Counted from the stretch's first letter, positions 51,845-62,142 are shown. The stretch: 64,000 nucleotides of DNA from Marinicauda salina (GCF_003122085.1 NZ_QEXV01000001.1:558001-622000), one strand, 5' to 3'. Numbers and translations: made by a program. The notes: generated from the letters alone by a model not told the origin.

Positions 51845-52606
51845 ATGAACGACTTCTCGCGGCAAGCCTACGGCGCCCGCACCATGGACACCTCCGTGGA
51901 CCAGGGTCTGCGGAACTTCATGCTGGGCGTCTACAACAAGATGGGGCTGGGCCTGCTGCTTTCCGCAGTGCTGGCCTATGTCGTCGGCACGGTGACGCCG
52001 GTGACGGCGTTCGTGCTGTCGCCGCCCATGCTCTACATCGTGCAGTTCGGGCCGATCGCGCTGCTGTTCGGCTCGATGTTCTTCATGCGCAATCCCTCGC
52101 CGACCGGCGCGGCCGTGCTCTACTGGTCGGTCGTCGCCCTGATCGGCTCGGGTCTCGGCGTGTGGGTGCTGCTGGCGACGTCCGGCGCCCAGGCGGAGAC
52201 GCTCACCGGCACGATCTCCATTACGTTCGGCACGATCGCGCAGGCCTTCGTGATCACCGCGGCGGCCTTCTTCGGCCTGTCGCTGTACGGCTACACGACG
52301 AAGACCAATCTGCAGCCGATCCAGAGCTTCCTGTTCATGGGGATCATCGGCGTCATCGTGATCAGCCTGATCAACGTGTTCTTCATCGAAAGCTCGGGCC
52401 TGCAGTGGCTCATCCAGTTCGCGATCCTCGGCCTGATGGCCGGCGTGACCGCCTGGCAGACGCAGAACCTGAAGCTGATGTATTACGAGATCGCCGGGGA
52501 CGAGCGCTCCATGGCCGTGATGACGTATTACGGCGCGCTCAATCTCTACATCGCGTTCGTGAACATGTTCCAGGTCATCCTGATGATGCTGGGCAATCGC
52601 CAGTAG
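51845..52606 (+). CDS. Bax-inhibitor-1 / YccA family membrane protein
   Basis: 253 residues with about seven predicted helices. The soluble start (MNDFSRQAYGARTMDTSVDQ) is followed by FMLGVYNKMGLGLLLSAVLA, ITFGTIAQAFVITAAAFFGL and a C-terminal FVNMFQVILMMLG helix. Family members are pH-sensitive cation leak channels or interact with FtsH; the role here is unknown. It has GAGAGAGAC just before the ATG and a terminator after it. Confidence 0.93.
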   Translation: MNDFSRQAYGARTMDTSVDQGLRNFMLGVYNKMGLGLLLSAVLAYVVGTVTPVTAFVLSPPMLYIVQFGPIALLFGSMFFMRNPSPTGAAVLYWSVVALIGSGLGVWVLLATSGAQAETLTGTISITFGTIAQAFVITAAAFFGLSLYGYTTKTNLQPIQSFLFMGIIGVIVISLINVFFIESSGLQWLIQFAILGLMAGVTAWQTQNLKLMYYEIAGDERSMAVMTYYGALNLYIAFVNMFQVILMMLGNRQ

Positions 52607-52631
52607 GCGCGAACCCGATCCGGAAACCGCG

Positions 52632-52665
52632 CGACGCCCCGGCCTCGGCCGGGGCGTCGTCGTTT
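52632..52665. terminator. Terminator hairpin between Bax-inhibitor gene and DUF2794 gene
   Basis: 13-bp perfect inverted repeat CGACGCCCCGGCC (52632-52644) / GGCCGGGGCGTCG (52647-52659), followed on the plus strand by TCGTTTC. It sits between two convergent genes and may serve both. Confidence 0.75.
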
Positions 52666-52991
52666 CAGGCCAGGCGCAGGCGGCGGCGCTCGAAAACGCG
52701 CAGCACCGGCGCCAGCTCATGGCCGCGCTTGAGGATCTGCCCGGAGGCGGCGACGACCTTCCAGGCGCCCTGACGGCGGGCGTCGGCCGGCGTCTTGACG
52801 ATCCGGTAGATCGGATGCTCGGCGGCGTGGCGGAAGATCGAGAACTCGGCGCGGTCCTTGAGGCCGTCGATGGCGTAATCGCGCCATTCGCCGGCCGCGA
52901 CCATCATGCCGTAGAGGCGCAGGATGGCGTCCAGCTCCCGGCGTTCGAACATCACGACGTCTTCGCGCGGGTCCGGACTCGTCGCCGTCAT
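52665..52991 (-). CDS. DUF2794-family protein
   Basis: 108 residues, FERRELDAILRLYGMMVAAG, EWRDYAIDGLKDRAEFSIFR, and HPIYRIVKTPADARRQG followed by WKVVAASGQILKRGHEL. This matches an alphaproteobacterial conserved family without known function. No signal or membrane segment. It is convergent with the Bax-inhibitor gene. Confidence 0.85.
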   Translation of the reverse strand: MTATSPDPREDVVMFERRELDAILRLYGMMVAAGEWRDYAIDGLKDRAEFSIFRHAAEHPIYRIVKTPADARRQGAWKVVAASGQILKRGHELAPVLRVFERRRLRLA

Positions 52992-53353
52992 CCAGCCTCC
53001 TCGCCGTCGCGCCAGCCGGCGCGGCGCCCCTGGGGGCGAGGCATTACGAAGTTTTCATCGCGCGCCTCAATCCCGCCATACTTTGGTCCTTGCGCCGCCG
53101 CACGCCAACCCCATCGTACAGTGGTCGGTCGGCGAGCAAACTCGCTGGATCTGGATTTTCAGCCCCCCCAGCCCCCCGGATCTCGGCGGGCCGCCGGCCG
53201 ACACTCCCCGTCTCCGACCTGTTCGGGCGCGCCGACGAATTCGCCGGCGCGCCCGTTCAGTATTTGATGACGTCCGGGCTGCTATCCGTGTGGCGTCGCC
53301 GGCTTATCTCCGCTATCGCTAAGGGCCGGGACGACAGCGCAGCGGACGGGCCC
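52992..53353. other. 362-bp non-coding stretch before the ABC operon
   Basis: No protein-like frame. It includes a CGCCCC-TG-GGGGCG hairpin near 53024-53037 and a C-run (CAGCCCCCCCAGCCCC) near 53161-53177, and must hold the promoters of the DUF2794 gene (leftward) and the ABC operon (rightward). TTTGATGAC / GCTATCC-like elements near 53265-53290 are a weak promoter guess. Frames open across it lack family similarity. Confidence 0.4.
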
Positions 53354-54130
53354 ATGATCGTCGCGGACGAACTGGTCAAGCGATTCCGCGGCCGCGCCGC
53401 GGTGGACGGCGTGTCCTTCACGCTCGAACGCGGGGAAGTGCTGGGTTTTCTCGGCCCCAACGGCGCAGGCAAGTCGACGACCATGCGGATGCTGGCCGGC
53501 TGTCTCGAACCGGATTCCGGCCGCGCGCTGCTCGACGGGTTCGATACGGCCCTCGACCGCCGCGAGGCGCAGAACCGGCTGGGCTATCTGCCCGAGGGCG
53601 CGCCGGCCTATCCCGCCATGACGCCGCGCGGCTTCACCCGCTTTCATCTCCGCGCGCGCGGATTCTCGGGCGCGAATCTGAAGCACGCGGAGGATCGCGC
53701 GCTCGAGCTCGCCAAGCTGGGCGCGGCCGCAAGCCAGCCGATCGGCACGCTGTCCAAGGGCTACAAGCGCCGCGCCGCGCTCGCCGCGGCGATCGCTCAT
53801 GACCCGCCGATCCTCATTCTCGACGAACCCACCGACGGCCTCGATCCGAACCAGAAGGACGGGGTGCGCGCGCTCATCCGCGACATGGCGCCGAAGAAGG
53901 CCATCATCATCTCGACGCACCTGCTCGACGAGGTCGAGGCGGTGTGCAGCCGCGCCATCGTCATCGCCGGCGGCCGGATCGTGGCCGACCAGACGCCGCA
54001 CGAACTCGCCGCGGCGGGCCCCGACGGCGGTCTGGCGAGCGCCTTCCGCGCGATGACCGCCGGCGACCGCGAAATCGTCCGCGAACGCGCTTCGGGCAAG
54101 GACAAGCCGGTCGAGGAGGGCGCTTCGTGA
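53354..54130 (+). CDS. ABC transporter ATP-binding protein (GldA/NosF-like)
   Basis: 258 residues. Walker A GFLGPNGAGKSTTMRML, Q-loop region GYLPEGAPAYPAMTPRGF, signature LSKGYKRRAALAAAIAH, Walker B ILILDEPTDGLDPNQ and H-loop STHLLDE. The PEGAPAYPAMT sequence is typical of the ATPases partnered with GldF/GldG-like membrane components. Start ATG 53354; an earlier frame is open but not conserved. Its stop overlaps the permease start by 4 bp. Confidence 0.93.
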   Translation: MIVADELVKRFRGRAAVDGVSFTLERGEVLGFLGPNGAGKSTTMRMLAGCLEPDSGRALLDGFDTALDRREAQNRLGYLPEGAPAYPAMTPRGFTRFHLRARGFSGANLKHAEDRALELAKLGAAASQPIGTLSKGYKRRAALAAAIAHDPPILILDEPTDGLDPNQKDGVRALIRDMAPKKAIIISTHLLDEVEAVCSRAIVIAGGRIVADQTPHELAAAGPDGGLASAFRAMTAGDREIVRERASGKDKPVEEGAS

Positions 54131-54867
54131 GGCCGATGCTGGCGGTCTACCGGCGCGAGCTTGCGGCGTATTTCGAGACGCCGCTCGCCTATGTGTTCCT
54201 CGTGGTGTTCGCCATCGCCGCGCCGGGCTTCGCCTGGCATGTCGGCGGGCTGTTCGAGACCGGCCGCGCCGATCTCGCGCCCTTGTTCGACTACATGCCC
54301 TGGCTGCTGCTGATTCTCATGCCGGCGCTGGCCATGCGCCTGTGGTCGGAAGAACGCGATCGCGGCACGCTGGAGATGCTGCTCGCCGCGCCGATCCCGC
54401 TCTGGGCTGCGGCGTCCGGCAAGTTCTTCGCCGCCTGGACGGTCGCGGCGATCGCGCTCGCGCTGACCGCGCCGATGTGGGCGGCGGTGAACTATCTCGG
54501 CGCGCCCGACAACGCCGCCATCGCCACGGCCTACGGCGGCGCGCTCCTGCTGGCGGGCGGCTATCTCGCCGTCGGCCAGGCGCTCAGCGCGGCGACGTCC
54601 AACCAGGTGATCGCCTTCGTGCTCGGCGCGGGCGCCTGTTTCCTCATCACCGTGTCCGGCCTGCCTTTCGTCCTCGACGCGCTGGCCGCGCGGCTGCCCG
54701 GCGCGGCGGTCGAGGCGCTCGCCGAGCTGTCGGCGCTGGCGCGCTTCGATTCGCTCAGGCGCGGCGTCGTGAGCGCGGTCGACATCGTCTACTTCGTCTC
54801 GCTGATCGCCGCCGGTCTGGTCGCGGCGATGACGCTGGTCGACGCGCACCGGGGAGGCGGACGATGA
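54127..54867 (+). CDS. ABC transporter permease (GldF-like)
   Basis: 246 residues, six predicted helices of the ABC-2 type: MLAVYRRELAAYFETPLAYV, YMPWLLLILMPALAMRLWSE, then ERDRGTLEMLLAAPI, the typical cytoplasmic loop after helix 2. GTG 54127 overlaps the ATPase stop; an ATG three codons later is equally possible. It couples to the next gene by another 4-bp overlap. Gld-like exporters in non-gliding bacteria have no settled substrate; envelope lipids or proteins are likely. Confidence 0.92.
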   Translation: MRPMLAVYRRELAAYFETPLAYVFLVVFAIAAPGFAWHVGGLFETGRADLAPLFDYMPWLLLILMPALAMRLWSEERDRGTLEMLLAAPIPLWAAASGKFFAAWTVAAIALALTAPMWAAVNYLGAPDNAAIATAYGGALLLAGGYLAVGQALSAATSNQVIAFVLGAGACFLITVSGLPFVLDALAARLPGAAVEALAELSALARFDSLRRGVVSAVDIVYFVSLIAAGLVAAMTLVDAHRGGGR

Positions 54868-56708
54868 GCCATGCCCGCTTCGCCGCCGTGGTGATCGCCG
54901 CGGTGATCGTGCTTTTCGCCGGCGGCAACCTGATCTCCGACGTGCTGCTCCGCGGGGTCCGCGCGGACTTCACCGAGCGCGGGCTCTACGCGCTCAGCCC
55001 GGGCGCGCGCACCGTGATCGACCGGCTCGACGAGCCCGTCGACCTCACCTTCTATTACTCGCGCACCGAAGCCGCGCGCTATCCCGGCCTGCGCGCCTAC
55101 GCGGCCCGGGTGCGCGAGCTGCTGCGCACGATGACGGCGCGCTCCCGCGGCATGATCCGGCTCGACGAGGTCGACCCCGAGCCGTTCTCCGAGGCGGAGG
55201 ACGCCGCCATCACCGCGGGTCTCGAGCCGATCTCCGGCGACGCCGGCGGGCGGATCTTCTTCGGACTCGTCGGCCGGAACGCCGTCGACGACGAACGCAT
55301 GATCGGCTTCTTCGACCCGGCCGACGAGGCGCGTCTCGAGTACGAGCTCGTTCGCGTCATCGCTCAGCTGGAGCGCGCGCGCATCCCCTCGATCGCGGTG
55401 ATCTCCGATCTGCCCTTCGAGCCCGACGGCGAGGGCGACTCGGCCAACCCGGTGATCGACGAGCTCGCGGGCGCCTTCGACGTGAGATGGCTCGACGCCG
55501 GATTCGAGGCGATCCCGGACGTCGACGCGCTGTTTCTCCTGCACCCCCCGCCGCTGAGCGAGGGCCAGACCTATCTCGTCGACCAGTTCGCGCTGTCGCG
55601 CGGCCGCGTGCTGGTCGCCGTCGACCCGCTGGCCCATGTGGCGCTCAAGCCCGGCCCGGACGGCGTGCCGCCGGTCCAGGCGCAACGCGCCTCCGATCTG
55701 CCGCGGCTGCTGGCCGCCTGGGGCGTGCGGTACGATCCGACCGTGGCGGTGATGGACCGCGCCCACGGCCTGCCCGTCCAGGTCGTCGAGGACGGACGCG
55801 CGCGCACGCGCGCCTATCCGCTCTGGTTCGCCGCCCCGCCCGCGGGTCTGAGCGCGGAGTCGCCGGCGACGGCGGCGCTGGCGCGCGGGATCAATTTCGG
55901 CTCGCCGGGGCTTCTGACCCCCGCCGAGGGCGCGGATACGGCGTTCGAGCCGCTCGTGCGCACCAGTCCCGACGGCGCCCGGCTCGATGTCGACATCGCG
56001 GCGGGCTCGCCGGGCCCCGCCGAGCTGCTCGCCGGTTACGCGCCGGACGACGACGCGCCGCTGACGCTCGCCGCGCGTGTCTCGGGCGCGCTCTCGACGG
56101 CATACCCTGACGGGCCGCCCGCCGGCGAGATCGCGTTCGAGCCGTCCGATCACCTGTCGGCGTCCGCCGGGCCCGGCGAGGTCGTCGTGATCGCCGACGC
56201 CGACTGGCTGGACCCGGCCTATTACCTGCGATCCGATCCCGTCGACGGCGGTCGCATCGTCGCCGACAACCCCGCGCTGGCGCTCAATCTCGCCGACCGC
56301 CTGGCGGGTGATCCCGCCCTGGTCTCGCTGCGCTCGCGATCTTCCTCGGCGCGGCCGATGACGCGCGTCGAGGCGCTGCGCGCCGAGGCGGAGGCGCGCT
56401 ATCTCGAGGTTCAGAGGGAGCTCGAGGCCGAACTCGAGGCGGCGCGCGAACGACTTGAGGAACTCAACGCCGCGGGCGAGTCCTCCGTCCTCGGGGGCGC
56501 CAGCCGCGACGAGGCCGCCGAGGCCGAACAGCTGCGCGCGCGCATGGTCGAGGCCCGCGCCCGACTGCGCGAGGTCGAGCGCGGCTTCCGGCGCGAGATC
56601 GACGCGCTGGAGCGCGCGCTCGTCTTCTGGACGATGTGGGCGCCGCCGCTCGGCGTCGCGCTGCTCGGCGCGATCTTCCTCTTCCTGCGCCGGAGAGGCG
56701 CGCCATGA
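54864..56708 (+). CDS. GldG-like ABC-type auxiliary membrane protein
   Basis: 614 residues. N-terminal helix (FAAVVIAAVIVLFAGGNLIS), then the GldG/IFT52-like extracytoplasmic domain: RADFTERGLYALSPGARTVI, TFYYSRTEAARYPGLRAYAA, RIFFGLVGRNAVDDERMIGF. A coiled coil (about 510-590, LEAELEAARERLEELN) leads to a C-terminal helix (WAPPLGVALLGAIFLFL). It forms the substrate-facing part of the exporter with the preceding ATPase and permease. Overlaps both neighbours by 4 bp. Confidence 0.9.
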   Translation: MSHARFAAVVIAAVIVLFAGGNLISDVLLRGVRADFTERGLYALSPGARTVIDRLDEPVDLTFYYSRTEAARYPGLRAYAARVRELLRTMTARSRGMIRLDEVDPEPFSEAEDAAITAGLEPISGDAGGRIFFGLVGRNAVDDERMIGFFDPADEARLEYELVRVIAQLERARIPSIAVISDLPFEPDGEGDSANPVIDELAGAFDVRWLDAGFEAIPDVDALFLLHPPPLSEGQTYLVDQFALSRGRVLVAVDPLAHVALKPGPDGVPPVQAQRASDLPRLLAAWGVRYDPTVAVMDRAHGLPVQVVEDGRARTRAYPLWFAAPPAGLSAESPATAALARGINFGSPGLLTPAEGADTAFEPLVRTSPDGARLDVDIAAGSPGPAELLAGYAPDDDAPLTLAARVSGALSTAYPDGPPAGEIAFEPSDHLSASAGPGEVVVIADADWLDPAYYLRSDPVDGGRIVADNPALALNLADRLAGDPALVSLRSRSSSARPMTRVEALRAEAEARYLEVQRELEAELEAARERLEELNAAGESSVLGGASRDEAAEAEQLRARMVEARARLREVERGFRREIDALERALVFWTMWAPPLGVALLGAIFLFLRRRGAP

Positions 56709-57751
56709 CCGCGACTCCCGCCGCCCGCCGCCGCCGAACCGCGGCCTGGCTGTCCTCGCTGGCCGTGCTGGTGATCATCCTCGCCGGCGTGGCGCTGTGG
56801 CGCGACGCCGCGCGGGGCGCCCGGCCTGAGGTCGCCGGACCGGTCCTGCCCGACTGGCCGGCGCAGGCGGAGACCGCGCAGATCATCGAGATCACCGCCG
56901 CCGACACGATGTTCCGCCTGGTTCGCGGCGAGGACGGCTGGACCATGCCCTCGCGCGGCGGATACCCGGTCCGGCCCGAGCGCATCGCCGCGCTCGACGG
57001 CGCGCTCGCCGAGCTGCGCTATCGCCGCGTGATGACGCGCGATCCCGACAAGCTCTCCCGGCTCGGCCTCGGCGATCCGACCGCGGGCGGCGAGGGCGTG
57101 CGCCTCACCGTCGTCGCCGAGGACGGATCGCGCCTGGCCGATCTCATCGTGGGCGACGCGCGCGGCGAGACCGGCGCCTATATCCGCCCGGCCGGCGGGG
57201 CGCGCGCCTATTCGGTGGAGGGGCGATTGCCGGATCTCGCCGACGCCGGGGCCTGGCTCGGGCTCGACTTCATGAACATCGATCCCGATCGGGTGGCCGC
57301 CGCCGAGATCGAGCCGGCGTCGGGCCCCGGCTACCGGCTGGAGAAGCCCGGCCGCGCGAGCCGCAATTTCGAACTTCGCCGCCCCGACGGGTGGTCAATG
57401 ATCACCGCCGGCGCCGGCAACGGCGTCGCCGTCGCCGGCGCGCGGGTGCGCTTCCGCGACGTTCGGCCCGAATCCGAGATCACGCGCCGGGTGGTGGCGC
57501 GCCACGCCGGGGGCGCGTTCGACGGGCTGGTCTACGCCTACACCTTCCGCATTCAGGACGGGACGGCCTGGGCGACGATCGATTTCCAGGCGCTCACCGA
57601 CGACGCGCAGGCGGAGGCCGAGCGCTTCGACGCGCTCGCCGAGGGCTGGGCCTTCCGGGTCAGCGAGGACGCCTATGAGCGGATGACGCGGCCCCTGACG
57701 GGGCTCGCCGAACGGCCCGCGCCGCCTGAGCCGGAAGGCGAGGGCGGCTAG
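56705..57751 (+). CDS. DUF4340-domain protein
   Basis: 348 residues: one N-terminal helix (TAAWLSSLAVLVIILAGVAL) and a large extracytoplasmic part with repeated VRGEDGWTMPSRGGYPVRPE-type and LGLGDPTAGGEGVRLTVV motifs of DUF4340, which regularly accompanies GldG-like proteins. It is the last of four coupled genes (ATPase-permease-GldG-DUF4340). Its TAG stop shares the palindrome CTAG with the stop of the convergent DUF1223 gene. Confidence 0.88.
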   Translation: MTATPAARRRRTAAWLSSLAVLVIILAGVALWRDAARGARPEVAGPVLPDWPAQAETAQIIEITAADTMFRLVRGEDGWTMPSRGGYPVRPERIAALDGALAELRYRRVMTRDPDKLSRLGLGDPTAGGEGVRLTVVAEDGSRLADLIVGDARGETGAYIRPAGGARAYSVEGRLPDLADAGAWLGLDFMNIDPDRVAAAEIEPASGPGYRLEKPGRASRNFELRRPDGWSMITAGAGNGVAVAGARVRFRDVRPESEITRRVVARHAGGAFDGLVYAYTFRIQDGTAWATIDFQALTDDAQAEAERFDALAEGWAFRVSEDAYERMTRPLTGLAERPAPPEPEGEGG

Positions 57752-58464
57752 TCGAGGCGGGCCGCGGCAAGGACCGGGCCGCCGTCGGCGGCCTGCACGA
57801 GCACCACGCAACCCTCGTCCTCGTCGGGCGCGGGGAAGGTGAAGGTGAGTTCGCCGCCGTCCCACTCGCCCAGCCGGGTCAGCCCGGTGGCCATGTTGTA
57901 ATGGCGCATGTCGACGCCGGCGTTCGAGCCGCCCTCGATGCGCATGACCTGCCCGCCCGGCTCGTATTCGACCATCCAGACATTCGCCGCGGTCTCGCGT
58001 CCCGGGCCGTCGAGGCGCACGGTGATCTCTCCGGCGCTCTCCTCCAGGCCGAGCAGCGGCGGCAACGGACGGGCCGCATCCACCGCCTCGACGATCGTTT
58101 CGCGCCGGAAGGCCAGCTTTTCGGGCGAGCCGTTGACGACGAAGTGCGGGGTGTAGACCCGCGTCGCCTCTCCGGCCGCGACGTAATCCTGCTGGCGGAC
58201 GTTGAACTCCGGCTTGGCGAAGCGGTCCTCCCAGCCGAACATGTTCCAGTAGCTCACCCCGTAGGCGATCGCGATGACGTCCTCGTCCTCGCCCAGCTCC
58301 TCCAGCAGGGCGTTCGCGTCGGGGCACATCGGGCAGCCCTGGCTGGTGAACAGCTCGACGACGACCGGCCGCGGCGACTCTGCGGTCGGCGCGTCGGGCG
58401 CGTCGTCCGCGGCCGCCTGCATCATCAGCGCGGTCGCCAGAGGAATTAGAAACGGTATCGACAT
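57748..58464 (-). CDS. DUF1223 thioredoxin-like secreted protein
   Basis: 238 residues from ATG 58464. Signal-peptide-like start (IPFLIPLATALMMQAAAD), then the DUF1223 thioredoxin-like fold: VVELFTSQGCPMCPDANALL with a CxxC, YGVSYWNMFGWEDRFAKPEF, and VYTPHFVVNGSPE with the cis-Pro-type TPH. By motif a periplasmic thiol-redox protein of unknown client. It is convergent with the ABC operon and divergent from dapF (109-bp gap). Confidence 0.88.
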   Translation of the reverse strand: MSIPFLIPLATALMMQAAADDAPDAPTAESPRPVVVELFTSQGCPMCPDANALLEELGEDEDVIAIAYGVSYWNMFGWEDRFAKPEFNVRQQDYVAAGEATRVYTPHFVVNGSPEKLAFRRETIVEAVDAARPLPPLLGLEESAGEITVRLDGPGRETAANVWMVEYEPGGQVMRIEGGSNAGVDMRHYNMATGLTRLGEWDGGELTFTFPAPDEDEGCVVLVQAADGGPVLAAARLD

Positions 58465-58573
58465 CGGCCCCCTAAATAAGCTGCGTGAGAGACACGGCAA
58501 AGTCACTAGGCCGTTATGCGTCGCTTGATCGGCGGTCTTGGCGGGCGGTCGGGGAAGGCGTATGGGCTGAGGC

Positions 58574-59464
58574 ATGAAGGCTATGCGGATGAACGGGGCG
58601 GGCAACGCCTTCGTGGTGATCGACGCGCGCGACGCCGCCGCGCCGCCCGCGCTGAACGCCGATCTCGTGCGCGCCGTCGCGGCGGCGCATCCCTTCGACC
58701 AGCTGCTCGTGCTTGAGCCCTGCGACGCGGCCGATTTCCGGCTCAGGGTCTGGAACCGCGACGGCGGCGAGGTCGGCGCCTGCGGCAATGGCGCGCGCGC
58801 CGCCGCCGCCCTGGTCTTCGGCGAAGGCGGCCGCGAGACGCTCGCCATGGCGAGCGCCGGCGGCCCGCTGGCGGCGCGCCGGCTCCCCGACGGGAGCGCG
58901 GAGGTCGATCTGGGCCGGCCGCGCTTCGGCTGGCGCGAGATCCCGCTGGCCCGCGAGATGGATGCGCTGAGCCTCGACTACGCCGTCGACCTGCCCGGCG
59001 GCGGGCGGCTGGAAAGCCCGGGCGCGGTGTCGATGGGCAATCCCCACGTCGTCTTCTTCGTCGACGATGTCGACGCCGTTCCCGTCGCGGAGACCGGTCC
59101 GCAGGTGGAGACCGATGCGCTGTTTCCCGAGCGCGCCAATGTCGGCTTCGCCGAGATTCGCGCTCGCGACGATATCCGGCTTCGGGTCTGGGAGCGCGGC
59201 GCGGGGCTGACCCTGGCCTGCGGCACCGGCGCGGCGGCCGCTCTCGTCGCCGCGCATCGCCGCGGCCTCGCCGACCGCGAGGCGCGCGTCGAGGCCGACG
59301 GCGGCGCGCTCGGCGTGCGCTGGGACGCCGATGACCACGTCCACCTGTCCGGCCCGGTCGAGTTCGAGGGCGAGATCGGGCTCGACCTCGTCGAACCCCG
59401 CCGAGCGCGCGGCTGCGCGCGTCTTGACCGGGTGATGCGCCTCCCCCACTTTCCGCGCCCATGA
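58574..59464 (+). CDS. dapF: Diaminopimelate epimerase
   Basis: Converts LL- to meso-diaminopimelate for lysine and peptidoglycan. 296 residues of two mirrored domains, each with a catalytic Cys: VGACGNGARAAAALVF and TLACGTGAAAALVAAH. The FMKMNGAGNAFVVID start is present as MRMNGAGNAFVVID, and SMGNPHVVFFVDD lies between domains. Overlaps mtaB by 4 bp (ATGA). Confidence 0.96.
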   Translation: MKAMRMNGAGNAFVVIDARDAAAPPALNADLVRAVAAAHPFDQLLVLEPCDAADFRLRVWNRDGGEVGACGNGARAAAALVFGEGGRETLAMASAGGPLAARRLPDGSAEVDLGRPRFGWREIPLAREMDALSLDYAVDLPGGGRLESPGAVSMGNPHVVFFVDDVDAVPVAETGPQVETDALFPERANVGFAEIRARDDIRLRVWERGAGLTLACGTGAAAALVAAHRRGLADREARVEADGGALGVRWDADDHVHLSGPVEFEGEIGLDLVEPRRARGCARLDRVMRLPHFPRP

Positions 59465-60771
59465 CCGCGCCTGTGGAAAACCTCGCCGCGGCCGCCGACG
59501 AGGCGGACGACGGGCTGGAGATCGTCACCTTCGGCTGCCGGCTGAACGCCTGGGAGTCCGAGGTGATGCGCGATCATGCGCGCGCCGGCGGGCTCGAGAA
59601 CGCGGTGATCGTCAACACCTGCGCGGTGACCAACGAGGCCGTCCGCCAGGCGCGCCAGACGATCCGCCGCATGCGCCGCGACAAGCCCGACGCGCAGCTG
59701 ATCGTCACCGGATGCGCCGCCCAGATCGATCCCGACCAGTTCGCGACCATGGCCGAGGTCGACCGGGTGATCGGCAACGCCGAGAAGCTGCGTCCGGAGA
59801 CCTTCCGCGCCGAGGCGGTCACCGGCGGCGAAAAGGTCGCCGTCGAGGACATCATGAAAGTCCGCGAGGTCGCCGATCATCTCGTCGACGGGCTCGACGG
59901 CAAGGCGCGCGCCTATGTCCAGGTCCAGACCGGCTGCGATCATCGCTGCACCTTCTGCATCATCCCCTACGGACGCGGGAATGCGCGCTCCGCGCCGGCC
60001 GGCGACGTCGTCGACCAGGTGCGAAGGCTCGTCGAAACCGGCCATTCGGAAGTCGTGCTCACCGGGGTGGATCTCACGAGCTGGGGTCAGGACCTGCCCG
60101 GCGAACCCAAGCTCGGCCGGCTGGTGCGCGCGATCCTCAAGCAGGTTCCCGACCTGCCGCGCCTGAGGCTGTCCTCGATCGACGCCATCGAGATCGACGA
60201 CGACCTGTTCGCCGCGATCGCCGAGGAAGAGCGGCTCTGCCCGCATCTCCATCTCTCCCTGCAGGCCGGCGACGACATGATCCTGAAACGCATGAAGCGC
60301 CGGCATCTGCGCGCCGACGCGATCGCGCTCACCGAGCGGCTGCGCAAGGTTCGTCCCGACATCGCCTTCGGCGCCGACCTGATCGCGGGCTTTCCCACCG
60401 AAACCGAGGCGATGTTCGAGAACACGTTGCGGCTCGTCGACGAATGCGATCTCGCCTGGCTGCACGTCTTTCCCTACTCGCCGCGCCCGGGCACGCCGGC
60501 CGCGCGCATGCCCCAGCTCGACGGCGCGGCGATCAAGGACCGCGCCCGGCGCCTGCGCGAGAAGGGCGACGCCGCCCGCGCGCGTCATCTCGACGGCCGC
60601 GTCGGCGCGGAAATGGAGTTTCTCGTCGAGAAGCCCGGCTTCGCGCGCGCCGCCGATTTCACGCCGGCGCGCCTGGCGACGCCGGCGCGCCCCGGCGCGC
60701 TTGTGCGCGCGCGGGCGACGGGCCATGACGGCCAGGTGCTGACGGCGGAGGCGATCGGGGCGGCGCGATGA
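59461..60771 (+). CDS. mtaB: tRNA (t6A37) methylthiotransferase
   Basis: Radical-SAM enzyme that makes ms2t6A at position 37 of ANN-decoding tRNAs. 436 residues: N-terminal UPF0004 domain with Cys in [23 protein letters not shown] and VTGCAAQ; radical-SAM cluster [20 protein letters not shown]-terminal TRAM-like part. Its stop overlaps ftsY, giving a dapF-mtaB-ftsY coupled unit. Confidence 0.95.
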   Translation: MTAPVENLAAAADEADDGLEIVTFGCRLNAWESEVMRDHARAGGLENAVIVNTCAVTNEAVRQARQTIRRMRRDKPDAQLIVTGCAAQIDPDQFATMAEVDRVIGNAEKLRPETFRAEAVTGGEKVAVEDIMKVREVADHLVDGLDGKARAYVQVQTGCDHRCTFCIIPYGRGNARSAPAGDVVDQVRRLVETGHSEVVLTGVDLTSWGQDLPGEPKLGRLVRAILKQVPDLPRLRLSSIDAIEIDDDLFAAIAEEERLCPHLHLSLQAGDDMILKRMKRRHLRADAIALTERLRKVRPDIAFGADLIAGFPTETEAMFENTLRLVDECDLAWLHVFPYSPRPGTPAARMPQLDGAAIKDRARRLREKGDAARARHLDGRVGAEMEFLVEKPGFARAADFTPARLATPARPGALVRARATGHDGQVLTAEAIGAAR

Positions 60772-62117
60772 GCTGGTTCGGCTTCGGACGGAAGAAGAAG
60801 AAAAAGAAGGAAGAGGCGGAGGCGCGCGAGGCCGAGGCCCGGCGCGCCGAGGCTGAAGCCGCCGCGGCGCCGGTCGAGGAAGCCGCGCCCGAACCCGCGC
60901 CGGAAGAAGCGCCAGCCGAGCCGGAAGCGGAACCCGCGCCCGAGCCGCGCGAAAGCGCGCCGGAGCCGGAACCCGCCGAACCGGAGACGCTCGCCGACGG
61001 TCCCGACCTGCCCGACGAGGCATTCGAGAGCCGGGAGGCCGTCGAACCCGAGGAGCCGGAGCCCGAGGCGGAAGCCGCGACCGAACCCGCCCCCGAACCG
61101 GAACCGGCGCTCGAGCCTGAACCGGAACCCGAACCGGAGGCCGAGCCGGAAGCAGCGGCTGAACCGGAGCCCGAAACCGAACCCGAACCGGACGCCGGGA
61201 AGAAGGGCTTCTTCTCGCGCCTCGCGTCGGGGCTGTCGAAGTCCTCGTCGAAGATCTCCGAATCCGTCTCGAGCTTCTTCACCCGGCGCAAGCTCGACGA
61301 CGAGGCGCTCGAGGAGCTCGAGGATCTCCTCATCGCCGCCGATCTCGGCGCGGCGACGGCGGCGAAGGTCGTCGCGAAGCTGGCCAAGGAGAAGTTCGAC
61401 AAGGAGGTCACCGATCCCGAGATCCGCGAAGCGCTCGCCGACGTAGTGACCGAGACGCTTCTGCCCTACCAGCAGCCGCTCGACATGTCCGGCCCGGCGC
61501 CGCGCATCGTGCTGTTCGTCGGCGTCAACGGGTCGGGCAAGACCACGACGCTGGGCAAGCTCGCCGTCAAGATGACGCGCGACGGCGGCGACGTGGTGGT
61601 GGCCGCCGGCGACACCTTCCGCGCCGCGGCGATCGAGCAGCTGGACGTGTGGTCCGGGCGCGCCGGGGCGAAATTCGTCTCCCGCCCGCTGGGCTCGGAT
61701 GCGGCCGGGCTGGCCTGGGACGCCGTCGACCAGGCCCGGCGCGAGGGCGATGATGCGGTGCTCATCGACACCGCCGGCCGGCTGCAGAACAAGACCGAGC
61801 TGATGGACGAGCTCAGGAAGATCATCCGCGTCGTCCGAAAGCTCGACGAGACCGCGCCGCACCACACCATCCTGGTGCTGGACGGCACGGTGGGCTCCAA
61901 CGCCATCTCCCAGGCCGAGGCCTTCATGGAGGCCGCCGAGATCACCGGCATCGTCATGACCAAGCTCGACGGCACCGCCAAGGGCGGCGCGCTGGTCCAG
62001 GTCGCCGAGACGTTCAAGCTGCCGATCCACTATATCGGCGTCGGCGAGGGCGAGGCCGATCTGCAGGACTTCGACGCCCGGGCGTTCGCAAGGGCGCTGG
62101 CGGGGCTGGAGGGGTAG
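60768..62117 (+). CDS. ftsY: Signal recognition particle receptor FtsY
   Basis: 449 residues. Short basic start ([17 protein letters not shown]), an acidic Glu/Pro/Ala-rich A domain with EPEP repeats (about 20-145), then the NG GTPase: N-domain helices from [15 protein letters not shown]1 [46 protein letters not shown] and the membrane-proximal [12 protein letters not shown]. It receives SRP-ribosome complexes at the membrane. Confidence 0.97.
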   Translation: MSWFGFGRKKKKKKEEAEAREAEARRAEAEAAAAPVEEAAPEPAPEEAPAEPEAEPAPEPRESAPEPEPAEPETLADGPDLPDEAFESREAVEPEEPEPEAEAATEPAPEPEPALEPEPEPEPEAEPEAAAEPEPETEPEPDAGKKGFFSRLASGLSKSSSKISESVSSFFTRRKLDDEALEELEDLLIAADLGAATAAKVVAKLAKEKFDKEVTDPEIREALADVVTETLLPYQQPLDMSGPAPRIVLFVGVNGSGKTTTLGKLAVKMTRDGGDVVVAAGDTFRAAAIEQLDVWSGRAGAKFVSRPLGSDAAGLAWDAVDQARREGDDAVLIDTAGRLQNKTELMDELRKIIRVVRKLDETAPHHTILVLDGTVGSNAISQAEAFMEAAEITGIVMTKLDGTAKGGALVQVAETFKLPIHYIGVGEGEADLQDFDARAFARALAGLEG

Positions 62118-62142
62118 GCGTCCCCTCTGTCGGGATTCGCTT

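Noticed and set aside
53090-53353. 88-codon N-terminal extension of the ABC ATPase
   Set aside because: Pro/Arg-rich sequence with no similarity to ABC proteins; the ATP-binding domain starts cleanly at ATG 53354.
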